In this document: positions 1 to 6,991 of the stretch, piece after piece
Position numbering within the stretch: the first letter of the stretch is position 1
Layout: each line of letters opens with the position of its first letter
NCBI GenBank assembly: GCA_050997195.1
Contig: JBPCRE010000091.1
Span: forward strand, 1 to 7,592
DNA: 7,592 nt
Direction of reading: 5' to 3'
Source: JACCZP01 sp050997195
GTDB taxonomy: Bacteria > Actinomycetota > Thermoleophilia > Solirubrobacterales > Thermoleophilaceae
Translations under genes and position numbers: made by a program
Notes under the pieces: model-generated
Told to the model about the DNA's origin: nothing
What the model saw: the letters and a program-made list of their open reading frames with translations, nothing else
The model's database searches: none

Positions 1-1232
1 GGAGGTTGGAGGGCGGGATGGGGGGCAGGACGGCGGCATAAGGGGTAAGCGAGGGCATACACTCCGGGCATGGGCAGGCCATCGAGCAGCTCGAGGGGGG
101 CGCCGCCTCCAGTCGAGAGGTGCCCAACGCGCTCGGCCAGGCCGAACGCGGCGAGCGCCGAGGCCGAGTCGCCGCCGCCCACCACCGTCTTGGCGCGGGC
201 GGCGGCCACCGACTCGGCCACCGCGCGCGTGCCCGCCGCGAAGGGCTCGAGCTCGAAGGCGCCCATGGGTCCGTTCCAGAACACGGTCGCCGCTCCCTCG
301 ATCTCGCGACCGTAGGCCTCCGCGGTGGCGGCCCCGATGTCGAGACCCATCCATCCCTCCGGCACCTCGGTCCCGTCGAGCTCGCGGCGCTCGGCGTCGG
401 CGTCGAAGCGCTCGGCGAGCACGAGATCGGTGGGCAGTAGAAGACGAAAGCCGCTCGACGCCGCGCTTTCGAGGGCGCGGCGGGCCGTCTCGACTCCCTC
501 TCCCTCCTCGACCAGCGAGTCGCCGGTGGAGAGCCCCTGGGCCCGGAAGAAGGTGAAGGCCATGGCGCCCCCGATGAGCAGCGCGTCGGCGATGTCCATG
601 AAGCGCTCGATCAGCGCGATCTTGTCGGTCACCTTCGCCCCGCCGAGCACCACTACGAGCGGCCGGTCGGGATCCTCGATCACCTCGGTGAGGGTGCTGA
701 CCTCGTGTTCGAGCAACGGCCCGGCCACCGACGGGATGTGGTCGGCCACCCCCACGTTCGAGGCGTGGGCGCGGTGGGCGGTGCCGAAGGCGTCGTTGAC
801 GTGCAGCTCGGCCAGGGAGGCCAGCTCGCGGGCCAGGTCGGGGTCGTTCTCGGTCTCTCCGGCCTCCCAACGGGTGTTCTCGAGGAGGAGCACCTCGCCC
901 TCGCCGAGGGCGTCGGCCTGGCGCCTCGTCTCCTCCCCCACCACCTCGGAGGACTGGCGCACCCCGGAGCCGATCAGCTCACCGAGCCTCTGGGAGACGG
1001 GCGCGAGCGAGGTCTCCGGCTCGCGTTCCTTGGGTCGGCCGAGGTGCGAGCACACGAGGATGCGCGCCCCGCGCTCGCGGAGCTCCTCGATGGCCGGCAG
1101 CGCCCCGCGGATGCGCGCGTCGTCGGTCACCCGCCCGCCGTCGAGCGGCACGTTCAGGTCGGCTCGGAGGAGGACGCGAGCACCGCGCTCGACGTCGGCG
1201 TCGCGGAGGGTCCTCTTGGCGAAGGCGGGCAG
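1..1232 (-). CDS. pgk: phosphoglycerate kinase (3' end not resolved, runs off the window)
   Basis: Cytoplasmic glycolytic kinase that transfers phosphate from 1,3-bisphosphoglycerate to ADP, directly after GAPDH. Translating the minus strand gives a continuous PGK: signature LLRADLNVP around residues 21-29, SHLGRP near 60, the hinge-side motif VNDAFGTAHRAHAS, GGAKVTDK at 197-204, FWNGPMG at 318-324, and the nucleotide-binding GGGDS at 352-356 followed by STGGG. The homologous part ends at about residue 391 (LPMPGV), the normal family length. No in-frame ATG, GTG or TTG lies between the gap stop and the signature. The best start is CTG at 1232, with GGAG five bases upstream, giving an N-terminus of PAFAKRTLRDADV. 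After residue 391 the frame stays open to base 1 with an unfamiliar tail (YALAYPLCRRP...), so the true stop is outside the window or a frameshift hides it. It follows gap by 10 bases and is surely in the same operon. Confidence 0.95.
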   Translation of the reverse strand, partial: MPAFAKRTLRDADVERGARVLLRADLNVPLDGGRVTDDARIRGALPAIEELRERGARILVCSHLGRPKEREPETSLAPVSQRLGELIGSGVRQSSEVVGEETRRQADALGEGEVLLLENTRWEAGETENDPDLARELASLAELHVNDAFGTAHRAHASNVGVADHIPSVAGPLLEHEVSTLTEVIEDPDRPLVVVLGGAKVTDKIALIERFMDIADALLIGGAMAFTFFRAQGLSTGDSLVEEGEGVETARRALESAASSGFRLLLPTDLVLAERFDADAERRELDGTEVPEGWMGLDIGAATAEAYGREIEGAATVFWNGPMGAFELEPFAAGTRAVAESVAAARAKTVVGGGDSASALAAFGLAERVGHLSTGGGAPLELLDGLPMPGVYALAYPLCRRPAPHPALQP

Positions 1233-1241
1233 GTCCGCTCC
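1230..1241 (-). promoter_or_regulatory. Shine-Dalgarno and probable CTG start of pgk
   Basis: On the minus strand, directly after the gap stop TAG (1245-1243), GGAG lies at 1241-1238 and is followed by a 5-base spacer and the codon CTG at 1232-1230. This site decides the pgk start, because no canonical start codon occurs in that frame between the gap stop and the PGK signature. CTG initiation is rare, so this is an inference from spacing and homology. Confidence 0.55.
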
Positions 1242-1242
1242 G

Positions 1243-2265
1243 CTAACCGGCGGCCGGAGCGCGCTCGAGCAGCCCCTGGACCAGGTCCACCAGGCGGCTC
1301 GAGTAGCCCCACTCGTTGTCGTACCAGGCCACGACCTTCACGAAATTGCCGTCCATGACCATGGTCAGGCCCGAGTCGAAGATCGACGAGTAGGGCGAGT
1401 GCACGATGTCGCTCGACACCAGCGGCTCCTCGGAGTACTGGAGGATGCCCTCGAGCGGGCCCACGTCGGCGCGCTCGCGCACGGCGGCGTTCACCTCGTC
1501 GCCGCTCGTCGAGCGGGCCACCGTGACGCTGAGGTCGACCATCGATCCGGTGGGTATGGGCGCCCGCACGGCGATGCCGTTCAGCTTGCCCTCGAGCTCC
1601 GGGATCACGAGTCCGATGGCCTTGGCCGCGCCGGTGGAGGTCGGCACGAGGTTGACCGCCGCGGCACGGGCCCGGCGGGGGTCCTTGTGCGGACCGTCCT
1701 GGATGTTCTGGTCCGCGGTGTAGCCGTGCAGGGTGGTCATCAGCCCGCGCTCGATGCCGAACGCGTCGTGGAGGACCTTGGCGACCGGCGCCAGGCAGTT
1801 GGTGGTACACGACGCGCAGGAGATCACCTCGTGGGCGCTCGGGTCGTAGGCGTCGTCGTTGACCCCGGGCACGAGCGTTACGTCCGCGCCCTTGGCCGGG
1901 GCGGAGATCACGACCTTGCGCGCGCCCGCCGCGAGATGCTGGGCGGCCGCGTCGCGATCGGTGAAGAGGCCCGTCGACTCGATCACCACCTCGGCACCCA
2001 CGTCTCCCCAGGGGAGATCGGCGGGATCGCGCTCGGCGCTGATGGGAATCTCGTGGCCGTCGATGATGAGCGCCGAGTCGGTCGAGTCGACCTCACCGGG
2101 GAAGCGACCGAGCAGTGAGTCGCGACGCAGAAGGGCGGCCAGGACCCCAGGGTCGGTGATGTCGTTGATCCCGACCCACTCGATGTCGGCCCCGTTCTCG
2201 TAGGCCGCGCGAAAGGCGTTCCTGCCGATCCGACCAAATCCGTTGATGCCGGCCTTCAAAGCCAT
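1243..2265 (-). CDS. gap: glyceraldehyde-3-phosphate dehydrogenase, type I, NAD-type
   Basis: Cytoplasmic enzyme that oxidises and phosphorylates glyceraldehyde-3-phosphate to 1,3-bisphosphoglycerate. The 340-aa length is normal. The N-terminal Rossmann fold begins GINGFGRIGRNAFRA (residues 6-20). Asp35 in VGIND, and the proline in DGPHKDPRRARAA near 192, point to NAD rather than NADP. The catalytic cysteine is Cys153 in ASCTTNC and the catalytic histidine is His180 in TLHGYT. The C-terminal WYDNEWGYSSR motif is intact. The start ATG has AGGA six bases upstream (2275-2272) and matches the family start. One oddity is that the residue three before the catalytic cysteine is Cys150 (codon TGC), where nearly all GAPDHs have Asn. 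It is first gene of a gap-pgk operon, preceded by a 223-base non-coding region rich in palindromes. Identity is certain; the effect of Cys150 is unknown. Confidence 0.97.
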   Translation of the reverse strand: MALKAGINGFGRIGRNAFRAAYENGADIEWVGINDITDPGVLAALLRRDSLLGRFPGEVDSTDSALIIDGHEIPISAERDPADLPWGDVGAEVVIESTGLFTDRDAAAQHLAAGARKVVISAPAKGADVTLVPGVNDDAYDPSAHEVISCASCTTNCLAPVAKVLHDAFGIERGLMTTLHGYTADQNIQDGPHKDPRRARAAAVNLVPTSTGAAKAIGLVIPELEGKLNGIAVRAPIPTGSMVDLSVTVARSTSGDEVNAAVRERADVGPLEGILQYSEEPLVSSDIVHSPYSSIFDSGLTMVMDGNFVKVVAWYDNEWGYSSRLVDLVQGLLERAPAAG

Positions 2266-2297
2266 GTCCCATCCTCTCTCTCGACCGGGAGCGCGAT

Positions 2298-2322
2298 GCC
2301 CACGCAACCTATCAACGTGGGC
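2298..2322. repeat. 25-bp inverted repeat between the gap palindrome and the gap start
   Basis: GCCCACG at 2298-2304 and CGTGGGC at 2316-2322 are perfect 7-bp complements around an 11-base centre that contains the putative -10 element. The right arm is also part of the neighbouring 27-bp palindrome. Either it is a second operator half-site pair, or, if transcription starts further upstream, it is an alternative leader hairpin closer to the gap ribosome binding site. Confidence 0.45.
2306..2314 (-). promoter_or_regulatory. putative extended -10 promoter element of gap-pgk
   Basis: The minus strand reads TGATAGGTT, fitting the extended -10 form TGn-TAnnnT. Transcription would start near 2299, giving a leader of roughly 34 bases before the gap ATG. 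No good -35 hexamer is seen at the expected distance. The element lies at the junction of two inverted repeats (2312-2338 and 2298-2322), which would suit an operator. The call rests on motif likeness only. Confidence 0.35.
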
Positions 2323-2338
2323 CGCAGGCCGACGTTGA
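2312..2338. repeat. 27-bp imperfect palindrome upstream of gap (possible operator)
   Basis: The arms TCAACGT and ACGTTGA (7 bp) enclose a mismatch on each side, then GGCC on both sides of a 3-base centre. Eleven of twelve arm positions are complementary. It abuts the putative gap -10 element, covering the spacer and -35 area, a position typical of repressor operators. As RNA it could instead form a hairpin. It shares bases 2312-2322 with a second inverted repeat, so the two cannot form at once. Confidence 0.5.
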
Positions 2339-2392
2339 CGCTTCCACGACGGCCCGATTGGCGCTGCGCCCGATCCATGGAAAGGAGCCGGA

Positions 2393-2410
2393 GGGCGCCG
2401 CCCGGCGCCC
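2393..2410 (-). terminator. GC-rich hairpin downstream of rapZ, possible terminator
   Basis: A perfect 7-bp stem (GGGCGCC / GGCGCCC) closes a 4-base loop about 80 bases after the rapZ stop. On the minus strand it is followed by a pyrimidine-rich stretch (TCCGGCTCCTTTCC), not a true U tract. One arm is also the distal part of the 18-bp stem at 2401-2502, so the short and long stems compete. Termination of uvrC-rapZ before gap is plausible but not shown. Confidence 0.35.
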
Positions 2411-2488
2411 GTGAGCGGGCGAGGGGAGGATGCAGGGAGCGCCGTGGGCGCAAGCCCACAAGCGACCGAAGACGATGCCTCGAACCGC

Positions 2489-2502
<14 letters not shown>
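2401..2502. repeat. 102-nt structured element closed by an 18-bp perfect inverted repeat
   Basis: CCCGGCGCCCGTGAGCGG at 2401-2418 is the exact reverse complement of 2485-2502. Inside, CGAGG (2420-2424) pairs with CCTCG (2478-2482), CGC (2440-2442) with GCG (2462-2464), and GTGGGC (2444-2449) with GCCCAC (2454-2459) around a GCAA tetraloop in plus-strand sense. The nested helices resemble a folded RNA: a small RNA, a 3' structure of the rapZ mRNA, or an attenuator before gap. The right arm overlaps the last codons and stop of rapZ. I recognise no known RNA family in it. A mobile miniature element is less likely because no target duplication is visible. Confidence 0.5.
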
Positions 2503-3436
<934 letters not shown>

Positions 3437-5350
3437 GGGCCACCTTGCCCGGAAGGCCGGGCACGGCCTCGAGATTCTCGCGCGAGGCGCCGAGGAAGCG
3501 CTCGGGCGACCCGAAGTGGTTGAGCAGCAGGCGCTTGCGCGCAGCTCCCACCCCCGGCAGGTCGTCGAGGACCGAGCGCGTCATCGCCCGGTCCCGGCGC
3601 CCGCGATGGAAGTCGAGGGCGAAGCGGTGGGCCTCGTCGCGGGCTCGCTGGAGCAGATGGAGCTCGGGAGAGTCGGGCGGGAGCCTCAGAGGGACGCTCT
3701 GGCCCGGCAGGAAGACCTCCTCGATCCGCTTGGCCAGCGAGATGGTGTGGACGCCCAGGTCGCGAAACTCCCGCAGGGCCTCGAGGCCCGAGGAGAGCTG
3801 CCCCTTGCCGCCGTCGATCACGATGAGCCCGGGCGCCGTCGCGAAGGACGCGTCGTAGGCCTGCTCGTGCGGCGAGCGCTCGCGGTGGGCCACGTACTGG
3901 ACCATCCGGCGCGACAGCACCTCGTTCATGGCGGCGAAGTCGTCCTGGGCCGCCTCCCGTATCGCGAAGCGCCGGTAGTCGGACTTCTTCGGCGATCCTC
4001 CCTCGAGCACCACCATGGAGGCCACGGTGTGGGTCTCTCCGAGGTTCGAGATGTCGAAGCACTCGACGCGCATGGGGACGGTGTCCATGGCGAGCGCCGC
4101 CTGAAGGCCCTCGAGCGCCTCGATCCGAGCCGTGCGCCGGTGCTCGGAGCGCAGGCGGTCCTGGTCGAGGGCGAGGCGCGCGTTGCGCAGCGCCAGCTCG
4201 AAGATCCGCCGCTTGTCGCCGCGCTCGGCGTGGCGGACCTCGACCGGGCCGCCGCGCCGCTGCGCCAGGGCCTCCGCCAGCACGTCCGGAGCCGGGAGCT
4301 CCCGCGGCACGATCACCTGAGGCGGGATGGCCGGGGAGCTCGCGTAGTACTGGAGGATGAACTCCTCGGCCACCTCCGCGTCGTCGCGCAGCGCGGCGTT
4401 CTCCAGGTAGAAGGACTGCCGGTCGGCCAGCACGCCGTCGCGCACCTGGAAGACCTGGGCGTTGGCGTCCGCCTCCTCGGTGGCCACGGCGATGGCGTCG
4501 AGGGTCCCGACCGCCTCGTTGGAGATGCGCTGGCGCTCGAGCAGCGAACGCACGGCCTTCAGCCGGTTGCGGAACAGGGCGGCGGACTCGAACTCCTGGT
4601 CGGCCGCGGCGTCGTGCATGGCGGTCTCGAGGTCCTCTTCGATCTGGCGGTAGCGCCCGGAGAGGAAGGCGACGATGGAGTCGATGTTGCGGCGGTACTC
4701 CTCCGCCGAGACGTAGCCCACGCAGGGGGCCTGACAGCGCTTGATGAAGTAGTCGAGGCAGGGCGACCCCGACGCACGTCCGGGCTCCACGCCGTCGCAG
4801 GTGCGGTACTGGAAGACCTTGCCCAGGAGGTCCAGGGTCTCGCGCACGCGCTTGGCGTTCGAGAACGGACCGAAGTAGGCCCGCTTGCTCCGGTGGCGCT
4901 CGCGGGTGAAGTACACCCGCGGGTACTCCTCGTCGAGCGAGATGGCCACGTAGGGGTAGGACTTGTCGTCGCGCAGCTTGACGTTGAAGCGCGGGCGGTA
5001 CTGCTTGATGAAGTTCTGCTCGGCGAGGAAGGCCTCCGCCTCGGTCTGGGTGACGACGAACTCGATCTGCTCGATCTCGGCCACCATGTCGCCCGCACCC
5101 CGGACGTGGGAGCGCGAGAAGTGCGAGCCCACGCGCTTGCGGATGGACTTAGCCTTGCCGACGTAGAGCACGCGGCGCTTGGCGTCTCGAAACAGGTAGA
5201 CGCCCGGGGAGTCCGGAAGGGATCGGCGCTGGGCGGTAAGGCGCGTCGAGCGGTCGGCGCGCTCCGCGGTGGGTGTGGCGGCCACGGGCCTTCGAGGATA
5301 CGAGGCGCTCCTGCCGGACCGACAGGCGCGGCGAGCGTCTCCCGGAAGCG

Positions 5351-5360
5351 GTTATACATA
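5351..5360. promoter_or_regulatory. bidirectional -10 patch between uvrC and the small membrane gene
   Basis: The stretch GTTATACATA is the only AT-rich patch in an otherwise GC-rich 80-base divergent gap. Rightwards, TATACA (5353-5358) is a good -10 hexamer with its end seven bases before the GTG at 5366, so the mRNA would be leaderless. Leftwards, the opposite strand reads TATAAC (5356-5351), which would start transcription near 5343 and give uvrC a leader of about 58 bases. Neither direction shows a convincing -35. Confidence 0.45.
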
Positions 5361-5365
5361 GGCCG

Positions 5366-5593
5366 GTGCGAGGCTTCCTCGGCGCCGGCGTCCTCATCGC
5401 CGCCCTGATCGGGTTGGTGCTGGTGCTCGCCTTCGTCGCCCTCTCCTCGCTCTACCGCGCCCGGTGCGAGGGAAACCGACCGCAGTACATCTTCGTCGTG
5501 CCGACCCGGGACCCGCCCCGCGAGTGCCGGGGCGCCATCAGCGGCTTCCGCGTGCTCCGGAACTTCGTCCAGAGCGGCGAGGCCGGTGGCTGA
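5366..5593 (+). CDS. small single-pass membrane protein of unknown function
   Basis: I do not recognise this 75-aa protein. Residues 3-29 form one hydrophobic segment (GFLGAGVLIAALIGLVLVL and onward) followed by RAR, then a 45-residue tail with two cysteines (Cys34, Cys54) that could form a disulfide if exported. The tail motif YIFVVPTRDPPRECRGAI looks like a real folded sequence rather than a shadow of another gene. The frame is open from an ATG at 5273, but that start would run into uvrC on the other strand and add an arginine-rich, non-conserved-looking leader. GTG at 5366, seven bases after a TATACA box, is preferred. It is divergent from uvrC and convergent with the wall-hydrolase fusion gene, with only 12 bases between stops. 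It may belong functionally to either neighbour, or to neither. Confidence 0.6.
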   Translation: MRGFLGAGVLIAALIGLVLVLAFVALSSLYRARCEGNRPQYIFVVPTRDPPRECRGAISGFRVLRNFVQSGEAGG

Positions 5594-5615
5594 CGCCTTC
5601 GGCGGTCACTCCACC
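5585..5615. terminator. shared hairpin containing both convergent stop codons
   Basis: GGTGG (5585-5589) pairs with CCACC (5611-5615). After a small internal loop, TGAC (5591-5594) pairs with GTCA (5605-5608) and GCC (5595-5597) with GGC (5601-5603) around a TTC loop, with one bulged G. The plus-strand stop TGA (5591-5593) and the minus-strand stop (5608-5606) are the two halves of the same stem. No U tract follows in either direction, so it would be an actinobacterial-type, tractless bidirectional terminator. Confidence 0.5.
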
Positions 5616-6991
5616 AGCCGGACCTCGAAGCCCGGCATCGCGATGTCCCCGCCGCCTCCGAGAAGGCCGAGGATCTTGGCCACGTAGGCCCTCGTCTCGG
5701 GAAAGGGAGGAATGCACATGCACTGCGCCACCCGGGCCGGGCCCGCGTTGTAGGCGGCAAGGGCGAGCGACACCGTCCCGAAGCGCCCCAGCAGCTCGCG
5801 CATCATCCGGGCCTGGGCGTTGATCGCCTGCTCCGCGTCGAAGGGGTTCGAGAGGCCGTAGGCGCGGGCGGTGCCCGGCATGAACTGGGCTATGCCCTGC
5901 GCCCCGGCGGGCGAGCGCGCGTACGGATTGAAGTTCGACTCGGCGTAGATCTGGGCCGCCAGCAGGGAGGCGGAGACGTTGAAGCGCTGGGCGGCGCTCG
6001 CCAGCATCGGTTGGTAGCGCGCGGGGACGAAGGAGGGAAGGGCGCGCGTTCCGCCTTGCTCGTCGCCGCCGCGGCCCATCGCGGGACGGCTGGCGATGTT
6101 GTGCGTGTAGCCGTAGTGCCAGGGCTCCCACGAGTACCGCTTCACGAAGCCGAACCTCTGGCCGTTGCTCGCGAGCCACCCGTACGCGGAGGGTGGTCCG
6201 AGGTCGAGCTCGGTGCCGTTGCGATGCAGGCTCTTCCCGGGCGGAGCGACCATCCGCGGATTGGGGTTCGCGGCGAAGAGCCGCGCCTGCTCGGCATCGG
6301 AGCGAAAGCCGCTGGTGATGGTGAGCGTCACGCCGTCTCGGCGCGCGGCCGCGGCCAGGCGGTCGAACGCCTGAGCCACGTCGGGGCGCATGGGCTTGCC
6401 CATGCGATACGCGAGCGGGCCGTCGTATCCGCCGCCCGAGGCGATGGTGGGCTCTCCCCCCGCGCTCGCGGGCGGCGCGAGCTCGGCCACCGCGCGGGCG
6501 CGAACCGGCACGGTCCTTCTCGCCGCGCCCGAGCCGCGCTCGTCTCCGAGGCGCACGGCCGCCTCCCCGCGGACCGTCACGGCCACCTGGGTGGGCGCGA
6601 AGGAGTCGCCGGGAAAGGACACGTCGGCGGCCCTGGTGGGCACGCCGTTGCGCCCTCCTCCGCGTACGGCCGCCGAACGGGCCCGCGCCAGGTACTCGGC
6701 CCGCGAGAGATGTCGGGGGTTGGACGCCCCCGACGAGAGGTAGGCGGCCTCGAACAGACGCGGGTAGGCCTCGCGCATGGCGCTCGCCGCCGAGACCGCG
6801 GCGAGATCGGCGGCCCGCTGATGACGCCCCTTCACCCCGAGCGCCTGATCGAAGGCACCGAGGATCAGGGAGCCGAGGATGACCGCAGCGGCCACCCCGA
6901 GCAGGAGGACGGTGGACTGACCCCGCTCGCCCCTCGCGAGCTCACCCAGGCTCTCGCGCCCACCGCGAGCCGGCGGCGCCGTCACGCCCAC
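5606..6991 (-). CDS. TadE/TadG-like anchor fused to VanY D,D-carboxypeptidase and SLT lytic transglycosylase
   Basis: A 461-aa protein with three parts. Residues 20-75 (ARGERGQSTVLLLGVAAAV, a hydrophobic helix to about 46, then QRAADLAAVSAAS) match the N-terminus of TadE/TadG-like pilus-assembly proteins, with a beta-rich segment to about 170. Residues 190-300 are a VanY/D-Ala-D-Ala carboxypeptidase domain: SGFRS at 227-231, zinc ligands His256 and Asp263 in SLHRNGTELD, then catalytic Glu289 and ligand His292 in EPWHY. Residues 325-440 are an SLT lysozyme-like domain: catalytic Glu351 in YAESNFNPYARS, GAQGIAQFMPGTA, and AYNAGPA. The catalytic residues of both enzymes look intact. Topology predicts a cytoplasmic N-terminus with both enzymes outside. 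It would trim stem peptides and cut glycan strands. The start GTG at 6991 has GAGGG six bases upstream; GTG at 6985 is an alternative. Either overlaps the end of the upstream P-loop gene, implying coupling. Confidence 0.85.
   Translation of the reverse strand: MGVTAPPARGGRESLGELARGERGQSTVLLLGVAAAVILGSLILGAFDQALGVKGRHQRAADLAAVSAASAMREAYPRLFEAAYLSSGASNPRHLSRAEYLARARSAAVRGGGRNGVPTRAADVSFPGDSFAPTQVAVTVRGEAAVRLGDERGSGAARRTVPVRARAVAELAPPASAGGEPTIASGGGYDGPLAYRMGKPMRPDVAQAFDRLAAAARRDGVTLTITSGFRSDAEQARLFAANPNPRMVAPPGKSLHRNGTELDLGPPSAYGWLASNGQRFGFVKRYSWEPWHYGYTHNIASRPAMGRGGDEQGGTRALPSFVPARYQPMLASAAQRFNVSASLLAAQIYAESNFNPYARSPAGAQGIAQFMPGTARAYGLSNPFDAEQAINAQARMMRELLGRFGTVSLALAAYNAGPARVAQCMCIPPFPETRAYVAKILGLLGGGGDIAMPGFEVRLVE

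Noticed and set aside
325..2118. 597-codon plus-strand open frame opposite gap and pgk
   Set aside because: It is the antisense shadow of two clear GC-rich genes. Its translation is low-complexity Ser/Arg/Val-rich with no recognisable domain.
5273..5365. ATG at 5273 as start of the small membrane gene
   Set aside because: It lies inside the uvrC start region and adds an Arg-rich leader. The GTG at 5366 is right after a -10 box and directly before the membrane helix.
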